A stretch of DNA of 39,882 nucleotides from contig NW_025955321.1 in assembly GCF_022376445.1 (NCBI RefSeq), forward strand, positions 1 through 39,882, given 5' to 3'. This DNA is from Fomitopsis serialis (lineage: Eukaryota > Basidiomycota > Agaricomycetes > Polyporales > Fomitopsidaceae). Both the position numbers and the translations under genes were made by a program. Positions 11,734 through 21,729 of this stretch are shown here, in pieces; within the stretch, counting starts at the first letter, position 1, and each line of letters begins with the position of its first letter. The notes below the pieces were generated by a model. The model was not told the origin of the DNA and did not search any database. It saw only the letters and a list, made by a program, of their open reading frames with translations.

Positions 11734-12714
11734 ATGGGTCGGGTCATTAGGGCACAGAGGCGGTCTCACGCTATCGTAAGTGCTCTGGATCTTTATGAGG
11801 AACTGACGACCAAACATCCTACGCAATCTGCAGTTCAAGGCGCACACCCACCACAACAAGTCGCCTGCGCAGTTCCGTCCGCTCGATTTCGCAGAGCGCA
11901 ATGGCTACGTCAAGGGTATTGTGAAGGAGATCATCCACGATGCTGGTCGGTGCGTGCAGAACGAGCCGCTTCAGGAACAGTCGGACTAACTGAAAGTGCA
12001 GTGGTGCTCCCCTTGCCCGCGTCGTTTTCCGTGATCCCTACCGTTACAAGCTCCGCAAGGAGACCTTTGTCGCGACCGAGGGCCTCCACACTGGTGCTTT
12101 CGTCTACTGCGGCAAGAAGGCGCAGCTTGCCGTCGGCAACGTACTCCCGGTCTCGCAGTGCCCTGAGGGTACGATCGTGAGCAACGTCGAGGAGAAGACC
12201 GGCGACCGCGGTGCGCTCGCCCGGACCTCCGGCAACTACGCGACCGTCATCGGCCACTCACCCGATGAGAACAAGACCCGCATCCGCCTGCCCAGTGGTT
12301 CAAAGAAGACTGTTTCGGGCAGCTGCAGAGCGACGATTGGTATCGTTGCGGGTGGTGGTCGTATTGACAAGCCCCTGCTCAAGGCTGGTCGTGCGTTCCA
12401 CAAGTACAAGGCCAAGCGCTACAAGTGCGTATTTTCAAAGTACCGAGATGTGTCGGTTACTGATGACTTTGCAGCTGGCCCCGCACTCGTGGTGTGGCTA
12501 TGAACCCCGTCGACCATCCTCACGGTGGTGGTAACCACCAACATATCGGTAAGGCGTCGACGATTGCCCGTTCTGCCGTCCCCGGTCAGAAAGTCGGTCT
12601 CATTGCCGCCCGCCGGGTACGTACATCATATTGTATTGTGATATCTCCGAGCGCTCATGGCATGTCACGTAGACCGGTCTGCTCCGTGGTACGGTCAAGG
12701 TCAAGGAGGCCTAA
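11734..12714 (+). CDS. 60S ribosomal protein L2/L8 (uL2)
   Basis: Five exons (11734-11775, 11834-11949, 12002-12424, 12475-12616, 12673-12714) give a complete 254-residue uL2, the usual fungal length. The start [14 protein letters not shown], the core [18 protein letters not shown], the peptidyl-transferase-proximal motif [19 protein letters not shown] and the C-terminus [11 protein letters not shown] are all present. uL2 is a core 60S subunit protein near the peptidyl transferase centre. All four introns are GT-AG and 50-58 nt long, and the first falls 14 codons after the start, as is typical of ribosomal protein genes. The frame is uninterrupted, which gives a local check on sequence quality. 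Confidence 0.98.
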
Positions 12715-13357
12715 GAGTTTGTCGTCGGAGTCTGTCTGCCTTGCTGTCTATATGCCACGATACTTTTCCACGCACCAAAAGCTATGTATGCAGCGATCGC
12801 ATATGCATCATGACTTATGCTTTGTACGAGAGTCATGTCGATTTCGTCTGAGTGAAAGGTATTCCCTTTGAGTGTCGCCTGGTGTCGCGTGTTTTTGTCA
12901 GTTACAGTTATCTCCTCGGATGAGGAGAGCGAGTACTTGCCGTGTCCTGCGCTGCTGTCCGTCGGGGCGGCGATATAGCTGAAGATCGTGAGTCACTCAG
13001 GCTTCGCTCGTGCTCTGAAAGTGACATAGTGCTTCTGATTTTGCCTACAGCTGATATATACAGCCTCGTGCTTTGCAGTGCGTCCAACCACGTTGAACCT
13101 GCACGAAGACACGCGGTCAAATTGTCCACTAATACCTGTCCTACGGCCGCGACGGCATCCTTCCCCAGAGGAACGTCTAGTGGCGGGTTCCGCCCGCAAT
13201 GTTATACATGCCCCTCACGCCCCCGGCCGTGTCCTTGAACCCAGGCCCGCACCTTTCCTCAGTGAATGTTGCCGCGGCGCGAGATTTGCTGCCTACACCT
13301 TCTCCGGCGCCAGGCTGGATGCGCAGGCATGCGCACGACGTTGTCCGTACGCTCATC
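12715..13357. other. Intergenic region downstream of uL2
   Basis: This contains the uL2 3' untranslated region and sequence leading to the SDR array. Open frames on both strands are short and unconvincing. No repeat or RNA gene is recognised. Confidence 0.5.
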
Positions 13358-13754
13358 GCGCACAGCTTGATGCGTGTCCCAGTCTGTACTTGCGTGCTCA
13401 CCTATGCGCTACTTAGGTCACAAACGCATGCGAAGCCATAGAAGCTGGACATTGCGGGGAATCTGACGCAGATCGCGATGGTTAGCCAGGTGAAGACCAC
13501 ACGACCGCACGGCGTCTCGGTCAGTGACATCCATGAGTGACGAGTAGTGATGATTGAGCTGAATTCGGACACCATAGCCGTAGTCGAGGTGGAAATACAC
13601 GCTCGTTGCCCGTCAATAGTGGTCCAGGAAGCGCGTCAGCTGCGGAATCCAACACTCCGATTGACGTGTGGTGTCTGGTGCAATCCAAGCAGATGAGATG
13701 GATACTGGCAGCAAGCCATACATATTCCACGCTTCGTATAAGACCATCAAAGCT

Positions 13755-14781
13755 TTAGACTACCAGCTGGACCTCTGAAGACAGCGCATCCGACCAGGAA
13801 GCGAAGCGACCTGTATCGGCGAGCAGCTTCTCAGCCTTCACTTTGACCCCTTGGATGGCGTCTTTGCCCACTGCAAAGTGAAGTGGTGGATCGGGGAGCT
13901 GCGCGATCTGGTACATGATTGCCACAGCTTTGACCGTGTCCGCCTCCGCGCCAATGGGGCCTCCCTTGATCATATCGCGTACCATGGCGGAGGGCAGGGT
14001 GGGTTTCGTATACGCAGGGTGCGGCGGTGTGCGCACGAGGTTGTTGAGCACCGGTGTCGCGAAGTTGCCGGGCTCAACCAAAACTACCTAGCAACAGAAA
14101 CGAAGCGTCAGGAACCCTTCACGAAGTGTAGGGACGAACACACCTTGATGTTCCACTCTGGATCAAGTTCCGCTGCAAGTGCCGTGCTTATACCTTCCAG
14201 CGCTAGATGGAATAGGTCAGTGGACTAGACTGAATATCGTAGCGCAAAAGCTTACCGTATTTACTGGCACTGTAGTAACCGACGGCCGGGTACGCCTCAA
14301 TACCCGCTATCGAGGATATCTGTAGGAGAGTTCCTCCGGCGGGCTTGTTGACGTCTCGGAAGATGCGGACCGCCTCCTTGCTGACGTTCACCGCTCCCCA
14401 TAGGTTGACGTCGAAAACAGCGCGAGCCGCATCCTCCGGGGCGCCTTCTATCTCGCCAACCATGGAGTATCCGGCATTGTTGAAGACGATGTCGACACGG
14501 CCAAACTTCTTGATCGCCTCGGAGAATGCGTCCTTGATTTGCTGGGGGTGTGTGACGTCAAGCTTCAACACGAGGAGGTTATCCGCGCTATGCTGGGAAA
14601 CCAAGTCGGCCAGAACTTCAGGCTTCCTCAGCGTAGCTATCGCACTGTCCCCATTCTTGAGGGCGATCTCTGTCATGAGCCGTCCGAACCCACTTGACGC
14701 GCCAGTAACTAGTTGCGAGCGTAAGGACGCAACGAATGGTCGATCTGATGAGTACTCACTGAACCAGATTTTTCCAGGCAT
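13755..14781 (-). CDS. Short-chain dehydrogenase/reductase, type I copy A
   Basis: Four exons (14760-14781, 14256-14708, 14144-14202, 13755-14087) give 288 residues, normal for a classical SDR. After a short MPGKIWF lead come the TGASSGFGR cofactor motif (TGxxxGxG), the adenine-ring aspartate (KLDVTH), NNAG, the catalytic serine in QISSIAG and the YSASK active-site Tyr/Lys. The motif PGNF follows. Sequence character is that of the 17-beta-HSD/retinol-dehydrogenase-like fungal SDRs that begin 'VWFITG'; the substrate cannot be read from sequence. The split first codon pattern (TGG TTC A / TT) is shared by all SDRs here. It is nearest to the copies at 17.3 and 20.1 kb, from which it differs by scattered substitutions. 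Confidence 0.93.
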
Positions 14782-14836
14782 GTTGCAATTGGGGGTAAGA
14801 CGTGTTGATGCTTCGGCATGGGAAACGATGTCAGGC

Positions 14837-14844
14837 TCTTTATA
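14837..14844 (-). promoter_or_regulatory. TATA element of type I SDR copy A
   Basis: TATAAAGA on the minus strand, 56 bases upstream of the ATG. The same element stands at the same distance in copy C and is altered in copy B, which supports its being functional. Confidence 0.5.
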
Positions 14845-15311
14845 TCGTGCGTCTTTGGTCTGTATAACATAAGCTCGCTTCGTCATAGAAAATACGTAGA
14901 AAAGACGTGCTCAACCATTCTGCAGGCCTACATGATCTAGGATGCCGTCTCAAGCACCATTGTTGACAATGTCGGTAACTGTCAAGGATGGTCAGCGCCG
15001 ATAACTGGCGACAAGGATGCTGGCAGTACAGTATGTCCGAGTCGCGATTGGCTCTGCTGAGTCACTCTGGCAAGGTGCCTGCGTACACTCATCCACTGCG
15101 CCATGATCTTCGAGTCTGAGATACTGGGAGCGTGAGATACTGGTAACTTACCAACTCACAATCTCCCGATGTCGCGGAGATCCGACAATATCCGAGGGGC
15201 TGTCTTTCAAAGCCTGAAGAACCAGATCAATTTCCAGACCTGGGCTACTATGGCCGAATACAATTCCGGACGTCAAGTCCAAACCAGCACGGTGATGATT
15301 ACAGACGTGCC

Positions 15312-16368
15312 TCAAAACTCTAGCTCATCCGCACCCATTCCCTCTGACCATGACGCAAATTTATCAGTCTCCGCGAGCATGTCTGCGAGTTTTTTCTTCA
15401 CGATCTCGACTCCCTGCTGACCCAAAGGGAGGTGGAGTGGTGGGTCGGAGATAGTCGTTAACTTGTACATCGATACCTGCAATGGTTCGCGCAATGATCA
15501 GCGACGAGAACTTCAGTCTGGTAGCCGTTTGAAGTTCTCGTCGCTGATCATTGCGCGAACCATTGCAGGTATGGAGTTGGGCTTCGCATACGGCTCCTGC
15601 AAAGGCACCCCTGGCAGGTTGGCACTGATGACCGCTGTGCGAAAAGCCCCAGGCTCTATCAGGGTAATCTGTGGGCGTTGCGGTCAACACTGCGGTATGT
15701 ACGTCTGCTATAGTTGTTCACCTTGATGTTCCACTCCGGGTCGAGTTCTCCAGACAGGGCTTCCATGAGCCCATTCACAGCTAAGCCACAAGGTCAGCTC
15801 TGCCAGACGGACCTCAATACTAACTGGGCCACTCACCACTTTTCGTTGCACTGTAGAAACCGAAAGCGGGGAAACCCTGTATGCCAGAGGCAGAGGAGAC
15901 TTGCAGGAGACGACCTCCAACAGGTTTGTTCACGTCCCGGAACACGCGCACAGCTTCCTTCGCAACGTTTACAGAGCCCCAGAATTTGGTTTCGAACATT
16001 TCCCGAACGACGTCATCAGGTGCGTACTCAACCTCAGCCATCAGGCTATGACCGGCATTGCTGAACACCACGTCAATCCGTCCGAACTGCTTCAGCGCCG
16101 CTGCAAATGCCTCTTTGATCTCATGTGCCTTCGAGACGTCGAGCTTCAAAACGAGGAGTTTGTCCGGGTCGTGTTGCGCCGCAAGGTCTGCGATGGCATC
16201 CGGCTTTCTGAGTGTTGCCACGGCTCTGTGTCCTTTCTTGAGCACCAGCTCAGTCATGATGCGGCCGAAGCCCGATGAAGCTCCAGTGACTGCCAAACCG
16301 TCAGCTCATACAGAGCGAAGCGATGCTAGAGGAAACTCACCAAACCATACTTGCGAGTCGCGCAACAT
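15312..16368 (-). pseudogene. Type II SDR copy A, disrupted by an inverted duplication
   Basis: The first three exons are intact. MLRDSQVWF is followed after a gtgagt intron by VTGASSGFGR, KLDVSK, SNAG (first Asn of NNAG changed to Ser), QVSSASG and YSATK. An exon 3 ending DPEWNIK and a last exon starting ITLIEPGAFRTAV come next. The last exon then runs MVRAMISDENFKRLPD and hits a stop at the edge of a second, inverted copy of the preceding 43 bases. Beyond this hairpin the proper C-terminus resumes (MYKLTTISDPPLHLPLGQQG, ending GADELEF). The product would lack about 55 C-terminal residues. The rest shows no decay, so the event is recent or an assembly artefact. Confidence 0.85.
15473..15572. 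repeat. Perfect 43-bp inverted repeat with 14-nt spacer
   Basis: The left arm 15473-15515 and right arm 15530-15572 are exact reverse complements, separated by gtctggtagccgtt. The right arm is in the correct orientation to encode IPAMVRAMISDENF of the SDR, so the left arm is the inverted copy. Length comparison with type I suggests the copy replaced roughly 20 bases as well as adding sequence. That pattern fits a template switch in replication. Confidence 0.95.
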
Positions 16369-17263
16369 TGTAGGGGCTGCGCAAGAGCACGTTCGACAAT
16401 GTACCGTGGCAACCTACCCCCATTCAAGACGTCGATTAAGGGCGAAACTCCTTCGGCTGTACCGGTGTTTGCCGGTGTGTCAGTGCGTACAATTGACCCC
16501 CACGTACCAATGCTTAGCCCGAGGAAGCGTGTTGAATTGTTCCTATACAGAGCAGCGGAAGACACGAAGTTCCGAGACATGATTAGAATCCTAGCCATTG
16601 CATCAAATAGCACAATATGACTCGGGAACGGGCATTCCGGTACGGCGAATAAGTACAGTTACCTTCTTGTGATATTCTCGAAGGCACAGGGTTTCAGTAC
16701 TCACACGTAGCATTTACATCAACGATTGAAATCGTCCCACGTGAGGCTACGTGGTCTCCCTACAGACTCGATGCGATGATACCAATGCCATCGTTGCGGT
16801 CTTACGTTCATATCTCGCGCCAAACGTAGTAGCTCATGGCGCACAGCTTGACTCGGATGTATGTCCCAGTCTGAACTTGCGTGCCCACCTATACACGACT
16901 CAGTTCACAAACATATGCGAGGCCACAGAAGCTGGACATACCGGAGAACCTGATCCAGATCGCGCGGAGACATATTCATGTTGGCGAGCATGGGTGCAGG
17001 ACGTACGGTGTCTCGGTCAGTACATCCATGAGTGACTAGTGGTGGTGATAGTTGAGCTGAAGCCCAGGCCTGGACACAAGTGACTACCCGTAGTCGATGA
17101 CTCCATTACTGGTCAGCGACGGCCCGGGAAGTGCTTCAGCTGCGAAATCCACCTCTCTGATTGGCGTGTCTCTGGTACAATCCAAGCACTGCGTAGATCA
17201 ACTCGACACTGACAGCGGAAGTCATAGTACATAGGCCATTCTTCGTATGCGATCCTAAAAGTT

Positions 17264-18302
17264 TCAAACTACCAACTGGACATCTGAGAGCACATCCGAC
17301 CAGGAAGCAAACCGATCAGTATCAGCAAGCAGCTTCGCAGCCTGTGCCCTGGCTCCTCGGATGGCGTCTTTGCCCACCGTGAAGTGAAGGGGCGGATCGG
17401 GGAGCTGCGCGATCTGGTACATGATTGCCACAGCCTTGGCCGTGTCCACCTCCGCGCCAATGGGGCCTCCCTTGATCATTTCGCGTACCATGGCGGAGGG
17501 CATGGTGGGTTTCGTATACGCAGGGTGCGGCGGTGTGCATACGATGTTGTTGAGCCCCGGCGTCGCGAAGTTGCCGGGCTCAACCAGAACAACCTGGCAA
17601 CAGAAACGAAGCGCCAGTTAGGAACCCCCCACGAAGTGTAGGGACGAACACACGGCAATGTTCCACTCTGGATCAAGTTCCGCTGCAAGTGCCGTGCTTA
17701 TACCTTCCAGCGCTAGATGATTTAGGTCAGTGTACTAGACTAAACATCGCAGCGCAAAAGCTTACCGTATTTACTGGCACTGTAGTAACCGACGGCCGGG
17801 TACGCCTCAATCCCAGCTATCGAGGATATCTGTAGGAGAGTTCCTCCGGCAGGCTTGTTGACGTCTCGGAAGATGCGGACCGCCTCCTTGCTGACGTTCA
17901 CTGCTCCCCATAGGTTGACGTCGAAAACGGCGCGAGCCGCATCCTCCGGGGCGCCTTCTATCTCGCCAACCATGGAGTATCCGGCGTTGTTGAAGACGAT
18001 GTCGACACGGCCAAACTTCTTGATCGCCTCGGAGAATGCGTCCTTGATTTCTTGAAGGTGCGTGACGTCGAGTCTCAACACGAGGAGTCTATCCGCGCTG
18101 TGCTGGGAGGCTAGGTCGGCGAGAACTTCAGGCTTCCTCAGCGTAGCTATCGCACTGTCCCCATTCTTGAGGACGATCTCGGTCATGAGCCGCCCAAACC
18201 CACTCGACGCGCCAGTAACTAGTTGCGAGCGTGAGGACCTGGTAAGGACGCCATGAGTGGTGTATCTGAGAGGTACTCACTGAACCAGACTTTACTAGTC
18301 AT
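17264..18302 (-). CDS. Short-chain dehydrogenase/reductase, type I copy B
   Basis: Four exons (18281-18302, 17766-18218, 17654-17712, 17264-17593) give 287 residues. It has the full set of SDR motifs: TGASSGFGR, RLDVTH, NNAGYSMVG, QISSIAG, YSASK and PGNF. It is very close to copy A. Two oddities stand out. The end of exon 3 reads NIA instead of NIK because four adjacent bases differ from copies A and C. This also changes the donor context from AAG/gtgtgt to GCC/gtgtgt, so splicing may be less efficient. The TATA-like element upstream has a T-to-C change. The frame is intact, but expression may be reduced. Confidence 0.9.
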
Positions 18303-18351
18303 GTTGCAATCGGGGGTGACACTTGTTGATGCATGAGAAACGATGTCATGC

Positions 18352-18359
18352 TCTTTGTA
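18352..18359 (-). promoter_or_regulatory. Altered TATA element of type I SDR copy B
   Basis: Reads TACAAAGA on the minus strand where copies A and C have TATAAAGA, 50 bases upstream of the ATG. The surrounding bases are conserved. Confidence 0.4.
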
Positions 18360-18454
18360 TTGTGCGCCGTTGGTCTGTATAACATAAGCTCGCTTCGTCA
18401 TAGAAAAGACGTAGAAAAGACGTGCTCAGCGTTTCTGCAGGCTTGCATGATCCA

Positions 18455-18482
18455 GGATGCAGTTTCAAGGATGCAGTTTCAA
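18455..18482. repeat. 14-bp tandem duplication in SDR spacer
   Basis: ggatgcagtttcaa occurs twice in direct tandem. Unit A has only one related copy (ggatgccgtctcaa), so the duplication arose in unit B. Confidence 0.85.
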
Positions 18483-18799
18483 GCACCATTGTTGAAAGTG
18501 TACTGTCAACGATGGTCAGCGCCCATAAATGGCGACAAGGACGCTGGCAGTATGTCGCGATAGGCTCTGCTGAGTCAGTCTGACAAGGTGCCTGTGTACA
18601 TTCATCCACTGCGTCATGATCGTCTAAAGCTTCTCACCCTATTGGAGTGAGATACTGGTAACTTACCAACTCACAAACTCCCGATGTCACGGAGTTCCGA
18701 CAATATCCGAGGGGCTGTCTTTCAAAGCCTGAAGAACCAGATCATTTTCCAGACCTGGGCTACGGCCGAAAATGTTCATACTGCAGTACGTGCGTCTGC

Positions 18800-19163
18800 T
18801 ATAGTTGTTCACCTTGATATTCCACTCCGGGTCGGGTTCTCCATCCAAGGCTTCCATGAGCCCAATCACAGCTAAGCCACAAGGTCAGCTCTGCCGGACG
18901 GACCTCAATATTGACTGGGCCACTCACCACTTTTCGTCACAATGTTGAAACCGAAAGCGGGAAAGCCTTGCACCCAGAGGCAGAGGAGACTTGCAGGAGG
19001 CGACCTCCAACAGGTTTGTTCGCGTCTCGGAACACGTGCACAGCTTCCTTTGCAATCTTGACGGAGCCCCGGAAATTGGTTTCGAACGACGACGTCAGGC
19101 GCGTACAGAGCGAAGCGATACCAGAGAAAACTCACCAAACCATACTTGCCAGTCGGACAACAT
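18800..19163 (-). pseudogene. Type II SDR copy B, pseudogene with two deletions
   Basis: The start (MLSDWQVWF and a gtgagt donor) is preserved. The first intron then runs straight into the middle of exon 2, at the equivalent of APDDVVREMFETKFWG. Everything from the cofactor motif to that point is missing, about 330 bases relative to copy A. The catalytic-serine region and DPEWNIK exon 3 remain, with further damage: the active-site YSATK tyrosine region now reads NIVTKS. The last exon is absent; exon 3's donor is followed directly by the spacer that lies downstream of the gene in unit A. It cannot encode an active SDR. Confidence 0.85.
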
Positions 19164-20122
19164 TGTTGGGGCTGCGTGAGAAATGCACTATTGCGACGTA
19201 CCTCCATATAAGACGTCGATTAATAGTGAATCCTCCGGCTGTGCCAGTGTTTGCCGATGTGTCAGTGCACTGTTCATGATATCCCGTATCTCCAGTAGTT
19301 TGTCCAGTAGTCAGTATGGGCATCAATCCGCCGCGTACCAATGCTTAGCCCGAGGAAGTGTATTGTATTATTCCCATACAGAGCAGCGGAAGACACGAAA
19401 CCCCTAGACATGAATGGAATCCTAGTCAGTGCATTAAATAGCATACGACTCGAGAACGGGCGTTCCGGTACGGCGAATAAGAAGTACAGTGACCTTCTGG
19501 TGATGTTCTCGAAGACACTGGGGGCCCTTTCAGTACCCTGGACCCGCGACGATACGTAGCGCTTACATCAATGCTTGAATTCGTCCCACGTCTAGTACGT
19601 GGTCTCCGTAAAGACTCGATGCGACGATAAGAACGCCATCGTTGCGGCCTTCGATATCTCGCGCCAGATCTAGCTCATCGCGCACAGCTTGACTGGGATG
19701 TATGACCCAGTCTGAACTTGCGTGCCCACCTATACACACTACTCAGATCACAAACGTATGCGAGGCCACAGAAGCTGGACATACCGGAGAATCTGATCCA
19801 GATCGCGCGGAGACATGGTTGGCGAGCATGGGTGCAAGACGTACGGCGTCTCCGAGTTGTTCGGATACCATCCATGTGATGGTTGAGCTGAAGCTTGGAC
19901 ACAAGTGACTACCCGTAGTCGGAATGGGGATAAATGATCATTGCTGGTCAATGTCGCTCAGCGATGGCCCAGGAAGTGCGTCAGCTACAAAATCCAATGT
20001 TCTGATCAGTGGCGTGTCTTTGGTACGATCCAAGCACTGCATAGATCAACTCCGAGCCTCACTCAGGCTGGCAGCGCGGGAAGTCATACATATTCCACTC
20101 TTCGTATAAGACCCAAAATGCT

Positions 20123-21160
20123 TCAAACTGCTGACTCGACCTCTGACAGCACATCCGACCAGGAAGCAAACCGATCAGTATCGGCGAGCAGCTTCGCAGC
20201 CTTCACCCTGGCCACTGGGATGGCGTCTTTGCCCACCACGAAGTGAAGTGGCGGATCGGGGATCTGCGCGATCTGGTACATGGCTGCCACAGCCTTGGCC
20301 GTGTCCGTCTCCGTGGCAAGGGAGCCTCCCTTGATGAATTCGCGTACCATGGCGGGGGCCATGGTGGGTTTCGTATACGCAGGGTGTGGCGGTGTGCGTA
20401 CGCTGCTGTCGAGCACCACCGTCGCGAAGTTGCCGGGCTCAACCAAAACTACCTAGCAACAGAAACGAAGCGTCAGTTAGGCCCCTTCAGGGAGTGCAGG
20501 GACGAGCATACCTTGATGTTCCACTCTGGATCAACCTCCGCTGCCAGAGCCGTGCTTATGCCTTCCAGCGCTAGATGATTTAGGTCAGTAGACTAGTGGA
20601 TTGAACATCGTAGTGCAAAAGCTTACCGTATTTACTGGCACTGTAGTAACCGATGGCCGGGTACGCCTGAATACCAGCTAGCGAGGATATCTGTAGGAGA
20701 GTCCCTCCGGCAGGCTTGTTGACGTCTCGGAAGATGCGGACCGCCTCCTTGCTGACATTCACTGCTCCCCATAGGTTGGTGTCGAAAATGGCGCGAGCCG
20801 CATCCTCCGAGGCGCTTTCTATCTCGCCGATCATGGAGCGACCGGCATTGTTGAAGACGGTGTCGACACGGCCAAACTTTTTGATCGCCTCGGAGAATGC
20901 ATCCTTGATTTCTTGAGGGTGTGTGACGTCGAGTTTCAACACGAGGAGTTTATCCGCGCTGTGCTGGGAGGCCAGGTCGGCCAGAACTTCAGGCTTCCTC
21001 AGCGTGGCTACTGCACTGTCCCCGTTCTTGAGGACGATCTCGGTCATGAGCCGTCCGAACCCACTTGACGCGCCAGTAACTAGTTGCGAGCGTAAGGACC
21101 TGGTAAGGACGCCATGAGTGGTCGACCTGGGTACTCACTGAACCAGACTTTGCCAGTCAT
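20123..21160 (-). CDS. Short-chain dehydrogenase/reductase, type I copy C
   Basis: Four exons (21139-21160, 20627-21079, 20512-20570, 20123-20452) give 287 residues with the same junction phases as copies A and B. Motifs are TGASSGFGR, KLDVTH, NNAGRSMIG, QISSLAG, YSASK and PGNF. It is the most diverged of the three type I copies: NNAGR in place of NNAGY, DTVFNN in place of DIVFNN, and a different C-terminus, EVESAV. The reading frame and catalytic triad are intact, so it is probably functional. Its substrate preference may differ, since changes fall beside the NNAG loop. It has a TATA element at the conserved distance. Confidence 0.92.
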
Positions 21161-21215
21161 GTTGCAATCGGGGGTGAGACCTGCTGATACTTCGGCATGG
21201 CGAACGATATCAGGC

Positions 21216-21223
21216 TCTTTATA
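21216..21223 (-). promoter_or_regulatory. TATA element of type I SDR copy C
   Basis: TATAAAGA on the minus strand, 56 bases upstream of the ATG, the same spacing as in copy A. Confidence 0.5.
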
Positions 21224-21538
21224 TTGGGCATCGTTGGTCTGAATAAGATAAGCCCGTTTCGTCATAGAGAAGACGTGCTCAGCCATTCTACCGACCTACA
21301 TGATCCAGTATGCAGTTCGAACGTCGTACATCACTCCACTGCGCCATGTGCATCATGATCGTCCAACATTTCTAATCTGGAACGAGATAAGGTAAGTACC
21401 AGCTCTCGATGTCACGGAGACCGACAATATTCGAAGGGCTGTCTTTCAAAGCATTGAGAACCAGATAATCTCCCAGACCCAGGCTATAGCCGAAAGTGTT
21501 CCAGTCCGAAGCAGCACGGCGATGATTACAGACGTGCC

Positions 21539-21580
21539 TCATAAATCCAGCTCATCCGCTATTCCCTCTGACCTTCTGGC
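21539..21580 (-). pseudogene. Type II SDR copy C, C-terminal relic
   Basis: A short minus-strand reading EGIADELDL followed by a stop matches the last residues of type II copy A (EGMGADELEF plus stop). It sits at the corresponding place next to the conserved downstream spacer (acagacgtgcctcat). Upstream of these codons the similarity stops abruptly. This is all that remains of the third type II gene. Confidence 0.6.
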
Positions 21581-21729
21581 GACGTTCTCGAAGATACGTC
21601 CAGAACGCCCACTGCACGGCATACAGGTGCGCTTGACCCAGCCCACAGCCTCTCTTAAGGCTTGGTAGAGAACAGGACGCAGTGGGGTCTCGTCTGAACG
21701 AGTAACGCCGGGTCTGACACTTGGTTGTA

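Larger units (their letters stand above)
13358..16619. repeat. SDR tandem block, unit A
   Basis: First of three diverged copies of a block. In order it holds a downstream spacer (starting gcgcacagcttgatg), a type I SDR, about 530 bases of spacer, a type II SDR and its upstream spacer. Both coding and non-coding parts match units B and C, so the array arose by segmental duplication, not by gene-only copying. The left boundary is where similarity to the other spacers fades and is approximate. Confidence 0.75.
16620..19445. repeat. SDR tandem block, unit B
   Basis: Second copy of the block, beginning near gactcgggaacgggc and ending where the same sequence starts again in unit C. The spacer upstream of the type II gene contains taccaatgcttagcccgagg in both units A and B. 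Unit B is shorter than A because its type II gene carries two deletions. Confidence 0.75.
19446..21600. repeat. SDR tandem block, unit C
   Basis: Third copy of the block. The downstream spacer (gactcgagaacgggcgttcc onward) and the type I gene are retained. The type II gene is reduced to a few terminal codons at 21539-21580, and beyond this the block's similarity ends. Confidence 0.7.

Noticed and set aside
15473..15572. Terminator, transposon end or CRISPR-like palindrome
   Set aside because: The right arm is ordinary SDR coding sequence and the left arm its inverted copy. There is one copy only, with no flanking duplication.
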